A DNA stretch of 64,000 bases from Aquila chrysaetos chrysaetos (lineage: Eukaryota > Chordata > Aves > Accipitriformes > Accipitridae), in assembly GCF_900496995.4 (NCBI RefSeq), contig NC_044027.1, positions 10,626,743-10,690,742 on the forward strand, in the 5' to 3' direction. The position numbers were made by a program, and so were the translations under genes. The notes under the pieces were generated by a model. That model was not told the origin of the DNA. It saw only the letters and a program-made list of their open reading frames with translations, and did no database searches. This document shows positions 1 through 27,700 of the stretch, piece after piece (the first letter of the stretch is position 1; each line of letters opens with the position of its first letter).

Positions 1-15620
<15,620 letters not shown>

Positions 15621-15794
15621 AGTGCAACCAGGGCTGTGCCGTGCCGCTTGCTCGGGGGCCAGGCAGGCAGGGGAAAGGCTTGGGGAAATAGTCTCAGCAA
15701 ACCCCAAATGCCCCCAAGGGAGAGATCCTGGTGTGGTGATGCCAAAACTCACCCGAGAAATGGCTTTGAAAAGGAAGAAAAACCCACAAGCCAA
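15621..15794. other. STXBP1-AKNA convergent intergenic gap
   Basis: About 175 bp separate the two inferred cleavage sites. Nothing else is recognised in it. On the minus strand it holds the GT-rich stretch downstream of the AKNA poly(A) signal. Confidence 0.65.
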
Positions 15795-18700
15795 CCAACA
15801 GCATTTATTTTGTTCAAAAATAGGTGATTATCTTAGTACAAAATACCATCCAAATGGCTCTGCTGGTCATTACAAAATAGGAGATACGGAAAAAAACTTC
15901 ATCTTTGCTCCTGGCTATTGCATTTGGGATAGTTAAATACAGCTGCGTGTTCCCTGCATGCTCCCCGCACGCCCCAGCTGGGCTGGGGGGGTCACAGCTT
16001 CCAGTGCGGCTGCGACCTAGCCCGTCGGCTCGCTTGGGACACAGGTACAAGCAGATGCAACCAGAGACACATAAATCCTCTTTAAAATCCCCCCTGCATG
16101 CCCCCAACCCACCCCTCTCCCCCCAAAGGGCAGCATCAGGGGCAGCCCCTCCCTGGCCCCCCCGGGCTGGTTGCAGGATCCGGGCTCAGTGGTTTTGCAA
16201 GCGCTTGGGGAGGCTCTAGACCTGAGTAACTCACAGGGGGCATTAGTGATTTTGCCCCCCAAAAAACGTGGGTCTTTGTACAACAAAAAAAATTCAAAAA
16301 TAAATAAATTTGACACGGGCACTTTAGGTAGGTCCTACACATAAACACAGCCGGGGGCACTGCAGGCTGAGATGCTCAGGGATGGGGGGGCGGTTTGGCT
16401 GGACCCATTTGAAAATGGACAGACAGATGGACAAGCTGGGGCACAGGGTGCAGGTTCCACATGGGTGCTGGCGGGTGCAGCTGGAGGGTTCCCCCAGGGT
16501 TTGTAGGGTGCGGAGCACCCACCTCCAAGGCACTGTCCCCTCTCTGAGGGCTGCTCCGACCGCATCCATTTCGCTAAAAAATAGGCGTTAACTCATTACA
16601 AAACCACCCTGGAGGGACAGGAGCTCCGCAGACCCCCCTCAGGGCCAGATCCTGCCCCTGCCTTGGTCTCACGGGGCAATTTTTCCTCTACCAGCCCAGA
16701 TCCCCTGGGAATCCCAAGGAAAACCCCAAATCCTTCTTTTTTTCTGCCTGGATAACACTGTGGGTGGCCACACCCAGGGATGGCCAAAAAAACCCACAAA
16801 TGCCCTAAGGATTATACTGGAAATTAAAACCAGAACATATATATGTACCTCTATATAGATACATATATATACATACACACACACATTGTATATCATCAAT
16901 CAACCCTAAAAGAGTGATTTAGCTGCTTACTAGCTACCTCGGAGAAAAAAAATTCACATAAAATGACAAAAAGAAGAGCTTTTCCAGGGAGGACCTGGCT
17001 CGGCTGAAGTCCAAGGGCAGAGCAGAGGGCGGAGGGGGGCACCGAGCTCCCGCAGGATGCCTAAAGGCTGGGAAAAGGGTTGAATAGGGAATTGCGGGTA
17101 CTTCTGCCCTCACAGGCACGGAGGTAAACGCAGCTGCCAACGGGGGCTCGACCTGTGTTGCAGTAGGACCTACACAAAGTCAGAGCATCCCCAGAAGCGC
17201 TCGGCTCCGGGTGGCGTCTGCCTTGGGGGACACAGGGCCACCCCGCTGGTCCCAGGGGACGGTGCCCTCCTGCCGGGGCTGTGCTCGCAGCCCGGCGTGC
17301 CACGGGATGATGCAGGTCTGGGGAGACTTCTGTCCACGTCTTGCCCCGCTCCTGCACCTTGGGTGGTCCTGAAAATGGACAGACAGATGGACAAGCGATG
17401 CAGGAGGTCTAGGGCAAGCGGGATGGGAGCCGGTGCAGGACCCCATGGAGATGCCTCCAGACCCGGTGCCCCCAGATCTGGCAGGGAGCATCCAGTGAAG
17501 GGATGCTGATGGGGGTACCATCTTCCTCCTCCTGCTGCCCCCTGCGAGGGCAGGGAGGGTTTGGCAGGGGCCGGCAGGACCCTCAGAAGAGGCAGGAGCC
17601 CCGCAGGTCCCGTGCTCGGCTCAGCTCATCGGCTAGCGCCCGGCTCATGCGGGTGGTGGTGAGCCTCACGCTCTGGGCAGCCTCCACGGCCCGGCTCAGC
17701 GAGCGGTTCAGCTCCTCCAACTCATCCAGGTCCAGGGTGAGGCAGCGGTGGTGGCCGGCGGCACGCGGCCCGGGGGGATGCTCTGCCAGCCGGTGCCCCG
17801 CAGCGTGTTGGAGGGGGACCCCGGCCATGGCTGGGGCTGAGGTAGGTACCGCTGGGGAGCAGTAGCTGGGAAGAAGAAGGGGACACGGGCTCGGCTTTGC
17901 CCCGTAGGATGTGCCCCCCCCCCCCGGGGCTCTGTGCCTCCACTCTGCCTTGGTTTTCACCCCTCTCCCCCACCTCATCCATCTCCAATCCCCAGCACCC
18001 ATCTCCCTACGCTCACCCCGACGCAGACCCCGCTCCCAGCCAGCTGCCACCCGGGTGCCTGGGCTCCGTGGGCAAACCAGCAGGTCCCCGGGGTGGGCAC
18101 AGCCCCTCCCGGGTTCACCCTCCTCCCCCGGGAGATGCTGACCTCCCCCCCGGTCCCCCCCAACGCAGAGCATCCTTACAGCACGGAGGGAACGTAAGGC
18201 ACGAGGGGGACGGGTGCAAGGCAGCCGATGGCAGCGGTGGCACCGGGGCTGGCCAAGTACCAAAGTCCGGGCCGCTCCGGTTTCTCGGCTCGGGGACCAA
18301 CGCGGGAGCCTGGGGGGGACGTGCCACCGGGGCCATGCTCTGCTGCGGGGAGAAAGGTGGTTAGATGTCCCCAAGGGGGTCAGATGTCCCTGTGGGGGTG
18401 CAGCGAGCGGCAGCCCCAGGTGAGCCCACCCGTGCCACAGTGGGAACAGCCATGCCCGGGGGGAGCGGGTGGTGGCACCGCTGGCTGTCACTTCTGTCCC
18501 CAAGCAGTGTGCCAGCGCTGTGCCAGGGGTCCGAGGGTTGTTTCCCGTCCCCCCGCCCCAGCCCCCATGCAGGGATGAGCCACGCCAAGCACGTGCCATC
18601 CGTCACCCACCGTGTGTGGCTCCGTCCCTGCTGCCGGGCGCGGGGGGACCCACGGGTGCTCGGCAAGCCGGGCAGCGCGTTCTCCTCGGGGTGCTGTGCT

Positions 18701-21700
18701 GGGGCTGTCTCGCGGCATCACCCGCCCCGAATCCAGCTATGGAGAGAAGAGTGAGCGTGTCTGGGCACATCCCCGCACTGACCAAGCAAGGGCGGTTTGG
18801 AAAAAGCAGAGCGGTTTGGGGGAGCGGCTGGGACAGGAGGCGAAGGCCTTTCCCTGCAAGGATGGGGTGGGGGGGCTGCAAAGGGGGGGCTCTTCAAATT
18901 GGGGGAGGGTCTGCAAAATGGGGGGTCTGCAAAGCATTCTGCATGCGTCCAGCTCCGTTCCAGGCAGGCACAGGACACAGCGGAGCCCAGCTCTGCGCCG
19001 TTACCCGGCGATGGGAATGGGCCGGGTTAACGTTTAGCTAAAGGACAGGGCTGGGGACACGTTCCCACTGCTCCGGGGACACCAGCGGCTGCAGCCGGCA
19101 GCGAGGAGGGTACCCCAGGGCAGGGGGGTCCAGCCGAGGGGCACTGGGGTGAGCCCCAGGCTGCGGGGAGTGGGCTCATATCTCCCCCCTCCCCAAGCCT
19201 CTAGTTAATGAATTAAAGTCATTAGCAGCTTCGTTTGTGAAGCCCAGAAGGGGCTGGGGGCTGCTCCCGGGGTCACTCACCTGATGATGTCCTGCTCCCG
19301 TGGCACCGAGGGCACCCTGGGGTGCCCGGCTCTTCTCGGGGTGCTGGGGTGGCCCGTGGCATCCCCGCCTGGTACTGTGTCCCTGCCGAAACCCAGCGTG
19401 AGCGCGGCCGGGAACCCCAACACGGGGGCAGCCGCCCTCAGCCCCAGGCACCGACCGCTGCTGGCACCCACCTGTGTACTGTCCCCGAAACGTCACCACA
19501 CCTGAGGTGCTCCCAGGGCTCTTCTGTGGGGAGGGGGTGGCCCGGGGCCCGGCGGGTGAGGGGTCCGACTCGGAGGCTGCGGTGGAGGAGAGGGAAGCGG
19601 GGTGGGATCCAGTGGGTCCGACCCCAGGTCCGCAGGATCTAGCCCTGGGCTGAGCGCTGCTGGGTCCCGCAGCCCCACCAGCACCCCACTCCGTTTGGGG
19701 AAGGGGAAATGGCACGCAGGGAGGAGCGTGTCCCCACCGTCCCCGTTGCCCCAACCCCAGTGGGGTCCCACTTACTGAGGTCCACCTCTGGCCCATCCCG
19801 CGGCAGCGATGCCGACCTCCGTCTCTTCGTCAGTGCGACCCCAGGGGCCACCCTGCCCCGCACCGGGGGGCTTGGCTCCCTGCGGAGGGGACGGTGCTGC
19901 TGTCACCACCCAGACCCCTCAGCGTCCCCGCAGGCATCCCCCCGACCCACCACCCTGCACAGCCAGGCTGCCGGTCCCCCTCCCCGAGCCCAACCTCTCC
20001 CCAGTTGCAGCAGAAATGGGACGGGCTGGGGGTGTCCCCAGGCCCGTGGGACACAGTGCTGCCCCCAACCAGGGGTGGCTGCTGCCACCCCCCCACCGCC
20101 CCCCAGGTCCCTCCTGCCACCTACCCCGAGGGTGCTGCGTCCTTGGGGGACGATGGTCCGCTGGCCACCAGCTGCCTCCTGGCCGGGGCGGCTTTTCCCT
20201 CGGGATACCTGCGGGAGCGGCGCAGGCTCTCCTCCAGCCTCCGCTGCAGCCGCCACACCTCGTCCCGCAGCGCCCGGATGGCCTGGCTGCCGCAGGACAG
20301 ATACCACGGTGAGGGGCGCCTGCAGTACAGCGAGGCTCCCGACAGTCCTGGCTGCTCCTGGGTGCCCCGGGGTGGGAGCAGTCCCATCCTCCCCGGACCC
20401 CACACCTGACCCCATCCCCACCGGCCCGGACCCAGTAGCTCATGCTATGATGCTCCCCAAAACCAAGCCTGGGGCTTGTCTCAGCCAGCCCACACATGTC
20501 ACGAGTTTGGAGGACTCAGCCCCAGCTACGTCCTGGCTCTCCAAGAAGGGAAAACCTGCTGCTGCCCAGCAGAAGATGCTGGTGCCTTTGGGGGCTTTGC
20601 TTGGCAGGGTCCCTGTGTCACCCGGGGGGGTTGGCCCGGTTTGGGGGGGTACATAGACACTCACTCACGCTCCAGACGGGAGCCCAGCAGGTCGCAGCGA
20701 GCCGGGTCGAGGGATGGCAGGTCAGGGGACAGCGGGGTGGGGGACGGTGTTTCGGGGGATGGCGGGGGGCTGGCCGGGCCCCTGGCCACGCTGGAGGGGT
20801 GGCCGCCGGCGCTGGCGCAACTCCTGCCTTCTGCCTCCGAGTCCGTGTGAGCTGGGGAGGGGGGAGACCAGTGAGCCGAGGTTGGCAGCGTGGGACGTGG
20901 GGCTGTCCCCCTCCCAGGAGAGACCTGGGGGAGCAGAACCAGCAGGCAGAAGGCACCCCCAGGCCAGCACACCAAGGGGCTTGGGGGAACACCATAAACC
21001 AGACCCTCTTCCACCCGCAGAGCCAGGGCCCCCCCCCCCAAATCTCTCTCCCCGGGGACACATCCCTCCCTGAAACGCTGCCTACTCACTGCCGTCACCG
21101 TCGGGTCCTGCCTCGCTGCCCGCGCTCTCGGCCCAGCGCGGGGGGGACCTGCCCTGCGAGGGGGTGCTGGGGGGCAGGCGGGGCCCCCCGGTGCCACCCT
21201 GCTCGCCCACGGGGTAGATGTCCATCAGCGCCGTCTCGGAGGGAAGCGGGATCGCCTCTCTCTTCCGTGGAGGACAGAGGGTTGCAGGGATGGGGATGGA
21301 GGGTCCCAGCAAGCCAGGGGTCCTGGGGACGGGACGGGTCATGCAGGCAGCCGCCATGGCTCACGCCCCAGCCATGGGCCACCCTGCACACCTCCAACCC
21401 ACCCTGGCAACCCCTCCCTGCTCCCTGCGTCCTCACCGCCTCTCCCCCCATCCCTGCTCCCCTTCAGCGCCCCAAATCCCCCCAGACAGAGCCAACAGCC
21501 CGTGTCCCCGAATCCCCACACTGGGGTGAGGGCAGGGACCCCGAGCCATACCCGGTGCCGGGAGGCTGGTGCTCAGGGGTGTGCACGGGGGGTGACACCC
21601 TGCTGGCCTCCGAGCCCACAAAGCCGCTGTCCGTCTCCGGTGACACAATGCGATGCTCCTGCAGATGCATCGAGGAGAGCAGGATTGGTGCCAAGCGCCC

Positions 21701-24700
21701 CCAGGAGCCCCCAGCACGGTCTGGGGGTGCTGGCAGATGGGGCCTGCAGTCCCAGGGGACTCACCTTGCGGGGCTGGTGCTGGGCGACAGCGCTGCCCGC
21801 CCTGCTGCTGCGGCGGGACAGGAGCACCCGCGGTGGCTCGGGGAGCCCCAGGGGGGGCTTGGCTGTGGCCGGTGGCTCCTCAGCGGTGGCAGGGGACAGG
21901 TGGCCCCGTGTCCTCCCTGGCCATGGAGGCTCCCTGGGGGGCAGCGGCGCAGCTCTCCTCTCCGCGGGGTGCCTGCAGGGAGAGGACGGAGCATGAGCAA
22001 TGGGGCAGAGCAACCCCAGATGTGGGGAAATGCCCTAGTGCAGCCAGCTCTCCCATGGAGGCTGTTAACTCTGAAGCCTATCAATGTCAGTGATGTAAAA
22101 CCTGAGACCTGACATAAAACCTCCCACTCGCCCAGCATGGGGCACTTGTCCTCCCGCAACACTTACAAAGGGGAGGTCTCGAGGTCGACCCCCTCCTCTA
22201 GTGACCGTGTCCTGCAGGCGACCTTGCTGGGGCCACCGTCCCCTGCTGCAGGTCTATCCGCCTCCTCTTGGGACCCAGTCTCTGCCAGACTCAGCTGCTC
22301 CAGGCTCAGCGACTCTGGCAAGGACTTGAAGTGCTTGTACCTGGGGGGACCGCAGGCAGGAGTTGGTGGTTTTGGGGAGCCGCTCCCTGCCCGCATCCCC
22401 CCCCTGCCCCACTGCGAGGGCACTCACTGCTCCAGCAGGTCACCGAAATCCTCCTCCACTCGGAGCTGCTTGTGCCAGAGGGGCCGGGGCAACCCCCCCC
22501 GTCACCACCTCGCCGTCCCCCGCTGTCCCCCGGGGACCCTCCATCAGCGCGGGGCTCTGCAGGGCACAGCAAAAGGGGGTCAGAGAAGCACGACCCCCAC
22601 CCCAGCATCTTTCTTTGCACCCCCCAGCCCCGTCCGCTCCCCCTGAAGCCTTGCCCAGCTCACCTCGGGGCGCGGGGAGCAGGCGGCCGGCGGCGGGGAA
22701 GGGGCCGGAGGGGAGCGGGGCTGGTTCGGGCATTGCGGGGGGAGCTGCCGCCTGGCCCCAGGCTCCAGCCGCTCCTTCAGCTCCTCCAAGTGCAGCCCCA
22801 GGCGGAAAATCTCCCCTTCCACCTCGCTGCAAGACAGCAACCATCAGTGTCGGGGAGACACGGAACCCGGCGGCCCGGGGGGGCCGGCGGCACGGGTCCC
22901 TGGGGCTTTGCGGGTGGGGAGAGGGCGGTGGGGGTCAAGCGCTTACCGGTCGGGATCGAACTCCCCCGAGGCCCCTGGGTGCTGCTGCCGGGCTCGCAGG
23001 TACGCCCGCTCCAGCGCATCCTGCGCATCCCTCAGCTTCCTAAACCTCTGCGGCACAACGGCGGCGACGTCCGAGTCTGCCGCCTCGGCCCCTGGTCCCC
23101 GCCACCCCCCCGGCCCCGCCGGGCACCCCCGGGCTGGGGGGCCGGGACGGGGCTGACGCACCTGGAGCTGCTCCTGGGGCGCGGGGCTCCCAGCCCGGAT
23201 CCGGCCTTCGAAGGATTCCACCTGCCCGGGGGAGAAAGGGCTGAGCCCAGCCCCGCTGCAGCCCCCTCTCCCCGCTGCAGCCGCCCCCCCCCCCGGAGCT
23301 TGCCTGGGCCTGCAGCTTGTGGGTCTGTCCCGCCAGCGTCCTCGTCAGCTGGGTGCCCGGGCAGCGGCACGGCCCCGGGCAGGCTGGGCAGCCCCCCCCG
23401 GGTGGAGGGGGGGAAGGAGGTTGGGGCGATCCCTCCCGGTCTGACGGTCCCGGTGCTGGAGCTGCGAGAAAACACGAGGACGAGGTGATGCACCGGTCCC
23501 CCCCACCCCACCGTGGGGAAGCCGTGGGTATGGGGGGTCTCGGCTCAACAGCCCCCCCCTGCCCCCAAAACCAGAGCGGGAGGGCGATGAGCAGGACGGG
23601 GAAACCACAGTTCAACCCACCTCCACCACCCGGCGAGGCCGGCGGGGCCGGGGCCGGGGTCGTGCCGAAAGCCGCCGTCCTGGCCTGCGGGATGCTGAGG
23701 GCCGTCACCCGGCAGCCGGTGCCCACGGTGCCCACGGCGAGGCTGCGGCTGGGCCGTGGCGGGTCGGCGTACAGGCTCACCTGGGGGCAGGGAGGGGGGG
23801 GTTTGGGTACCCACCCTGCACCCCGACCCTGGCATTGCCCGCCCGACGTGCCCCCCGGGTCCCCCCGTGGGGACAGCAGGCAGGCAGGGGCGAAGGTGGG
23901 CGCACGGCGTGGGCGGGGGGCACCGCCGGGCACCAGCCCTGCCTCAGTTTCCCCACCCGCGCAGCGGCGCGGGGCGGGAGGCGGCGAGGGTGACGCGGGG
24001 ACGCGCTTCCGCCCGCTGCCCTGCCATTTCGGTGACGTGCCCCGCAGCCGCCCCCGCCATTTCGGGGCCGTTTCAGCTCAGCCACCTCCCTGGCGCGGAG
24101 GGGAGCCTGCCAGGCGGGAGGGGGGGGGGGGGAAGCGACCCCCGGTTTTGCTGTGGGCTCTGCGGTGGCCGCGACTCCCGCTCCCCGGGCTGGGCTCAGC
24201 TCAACCGCAGCTCCCCGGGAAGAGGAAGAGCACGGGGGGGGGGCCGGGGGAGGAAGACACCCCGAATAACCCCAGGGAGGGGGAAGCAGAGCCGGGAGTC
24301 CCACCTCCTGCCCCCCCCCGCAGCCATCCCTGCCCTGGCACCCACCCTGGCACCCAGGCGCAGCTGGTCGATGGTGTTCTCGGCCTCGGCGTACTTCGTC
24401 AGCAGCTTGTGGTAGTCGTCCTGCGGGGAGGGGACGCGCAGTGGGTGACGGCACCCGGCACGGGGACGGGGGCTCGGAGGATGCCCGAGGGGTGGGTGGC
24501 AAAAGGGGGATGCAACACGGAGGGAGGCACCCCCGTGTGGGGATGACAGGGCTGGGGGGGGGCTCCCATGGGTGGGGGACACCCTGGGGTGCAGAAACCC
24601 ACCCCCCAGAGCACCCGGCCCCTCTAGTGCAGGTGTGGCCCCCATTTCTCTGCGTGGGGGAGAGCCGCCCTCTCCTCCCAGGGGACAGGAGGGCATCGCC

Positions 24701-27700
24701 GGGGACAAGCACCCTGGGGGTAAAGAGCACTGGGGGGGGGTGTACAAGCGTCCTGGGGGGGACACAAGCCTCCCTGCCTCCAGCCCTGAGTGCTGCCCGC
24801 ATCCCTGCCTGGTCCTTCCCTCCTCGCCAGCCCTCATGCAGGACTGGGAAGAGGTGACCGGCGCCAACACCCCCACCGGTGACACAGGGCCGGCTCACGG
24901 GACTGGTGACATCTCCATCTCACCTGCACTGCCTGGTCCCCCCCACCCTAGGGACCCTCCCAGTAAGGCCTCTCTGGCTGAACTGGGGGAGCTGGGTGTT
25001 ACCTGGAGCTGTTGCACCAGCTCGGTGGCTTGCCTGGGGGACCTGAACTCCTGCGGCAACCCGGCGGCGGTGGGGGGCTGCGGGGGGACCCCCTCCCCGC
25101 TGCTCAGCAGCACCTCCCGGACGATTTCGGCTGGGGACTTGAAGCCGATGGGGCCGCCCGGGGCCCTGGGGTGGGCGGGCAGGGCTCGGCCCCGCGGCGG
25201 CCGGTAGCTCTGGTCGAACTTCACCCGTGCCTCCACCTTGGAGAGGTCGGGCAGGGGGTGGTTGAGCCGCCCTCGGCCGTACTGGGCGCCCTCGGCCGTG
25301 CCGGCGCCCGCTCCCGAGGGATCCCTCGCCTCCTTGCCGCCCGCGTGCCGCCGGCGGGGGCTCAGGGACCGCGACGGCCGGCCGGGTTTGGGGGGCAGCA
25401 CCGTGGGTGCCGCTTTCTTGGGCACCTGGGACCTGTCGTGCGGCTGGGGTGCGGGGGGGGTGCCGGCGCCCCAGGGCTCCCCGGTGGGTGCCAAGCCAGC
25501 GGTGCCGGGGGCCGGCAGCCCCGTCCTAGCCGGCTGGGGCTCGGGGACGGGCTCGATGCCGGTGGCGTCGCAGAGGTCGTCGGTGGAGAGGGGCAGCAGG
25601 CGGCTCCGGCTCGGGGTCCAGCCCTGCCCGTGCCCCCCGCCGGCGTCCCCGGCTGTGCCCCAGCCCCGGCGGGATGGGGTGGCGGGGTCAGGGCTGGTGT
25701 CCGACAGCCCTGAGGTGTCACCACCGTCCGAGCTGCAGCCGCGGGGCTGGCAGAGAGCCCGGCCGTCCCGCGACGCCACGGGGCTGCCGCTGGATCCTGA
25801 GCCCCACCGGCCCTCGTAGGAGAGCTCGGGGTAGGGCTCCCCGTCACTCTCTGCCCCCCAGGGCTCCTCGTCCCCCCTGGAGCTGCCCCGCTCCTCATCC
25901 TCCTCCGCCAGGTCCCGCCGCGGGTGCCAGCGACCCTCCTCCGCCGGGGACCCCTCCTCCAGGTCCTCGCCGTCGCCTGCAAAACACCAGCGCCGCGGGG
26001 CTGCTGCCAGCCAGCCGGTGCCCCCCGGTCCCCTCGCAGCCCCCCTCGGCTCCAGCAGCTCCTGGGACCCCCGGGACCCCCCAGTGAGGGTCTTTGGGCA
26101 GCGGGGAGGGGACAACTCACCCCACGGTGGGCTCCTGGCATCCTCCCCCAGGCCGATGACCCCATCCTCGTCCATCCGCCTTTCAAAGTCGTCTTCCTCC
26201 TCCTCCTCCTCCTCCTCCTCTCCCTCCCAGCGCGTCAGCTCTGTTTGTGTCCAGCGCAGCCATGGTGCCGGGCTGGCCATGGCCCGCGGGCACGGCGTCC
26301 CCGTCACTTGTGCCGCTTCATGGCCCAGCGGCGGCGGCAGGCTGGGGACCTCCTTGCCACGAATGTAGGTCACATCATCGCCACTGCGTCCTGGCGGGGG
26401 CCGAGGGAGAGGGACGGATGCTCAGCAGGACACAGTGGGCTCTGTTTGAGGTGTTCCCCCCGCTGCCAGGGCTTCCCCTGTCCCCCAGACCCCGGGGACA
26501 AGAGCAACCTCCCGTGACAGGGGGTGACGCTCGCGGGCCAGCCCCCCACCCTGCATGAACCCGGAGCTGACGCTTCTCCCATGGCCATGACGGTCCCCAG
26601 AGCTCCCCATGGGGATGGAGCCCCCCAGGGCCACCCCAAAAGGCTTTTCCCCCTCCGGGGTGGGCACTGGGGGACACCCTGCCCATGTTGGCACCCGCCA
26701 GACATCACCCTGGCCGAGCAGCCACAGCCTGGGGACCGTCAGCGGTGCCACCACAGCGCAGGACAGTGCCGGGGAGGCAGGAGCACCCCGAGGCCCCTCC
26801 GGCTCTGGAGGGCTGACAGCAAGAGGGATCACAGCAGAGGCCTGGCACACTCGCTCCACAAATGACCTAAAAGCAGGAGCTCGCCCTCGCCCCGCTCCTC
26901 GGTGTGCCAGGGTTCCCAGAGCCGCAGCGGCAGCTCGAGAGATGCCGGATGCCAAAAACCCAACCGCTGGGCGGGTAGCAAGAAAAGCCACAGGGTTTTC
27001 CCGGCAACATCCCCTCGCTAGATTTGAGCCCCCCTCAACCCAATTTTGGCCATGGGGTGCTGGAGGCGGCAGCTGCCCCCGTGCCGGTGGCTGGTACCGA
27101 GCACCGTGCCGGCATCACCAGCGGTCACCCCGCAGAATCTCCAACCCAATGCCAGAGCATGGAGGAGCAACTGACCCCACGCCAGGTACACTCACCCCGT
27201 GCCAGCATTGCCGGGACATCCCCATCACCATGACCCCATTGGGGGTCCCCAAAGCAGCATCCCCCCGAGCACCCCAAAACCTTCCTGCTGGGCTTTTGCA
27301 GAAGTAGGAAACGATGCTCGGTGCTTCCTGCAAGTTTGCAGGCGGCCGCAAATTTTTTAACCCCATCAGGCCCTGCATGGCAGGGGCTGTACCCTCCTCC
27401 CACGTCACTTTTCATCAAAAACTTTATTTTTTCATTCTATTCAGAGCAAAATGCTGAAGCACAATGGCGGGGGTGGGCGGGGGGGATGCCTGGGACCATC
27501 AGCAGCTGCAGCTTCCAAAAGAAATCAGGATGAGGGTCTTTCAGGAGGCCAAGCAACCCCAAAATTCAGCCATACAGCCCCAAAATTTGGCTAGGCAGAC
27601 CCCCCCCTTGGAAATCCGGGATAAGGGATTTCCAAGGGGGGGGTCTGCCTGGCCCCCACCCCGAGATGCTGCTCACAGCCCCAGGGACGCCACGGCCATA

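Larger units (their letters stand above)
15795..17582 (-). other. AKNA: AKNA 3' UTR
   Basis: About 1.8 kb from the AKNA stop to the inferred poly(A) site. It contains two identical 26-nt blocks (16410-16435 and 17370-17395) and an AT/AC microsatellite at 16835-16893. No open frame continues in it. Confidence 0.7.

Noticed and set aside
20661-20670. First of two overlapping gtgagt donors at AKNA exon 14
   Set aside because: It ends the exon in phase 1, which does not fit exon 15; the second donor fits and restores the conserved RDQAI.
20496-22112. A 538-codon open frame on the + strand
   Set aside because: It lies antisense to AKNA exons 11-14 in GC-rich sequence with few stops, has low-complexity Pro/Gly/Arg composition, no start or splice context, and no recognisable domain.
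23317-24546. A 409-codon open frame on the + strand
   Set aside because: Antisense to AKNA exons 3-5 and their introns; the minus strand carries the conserved protein.
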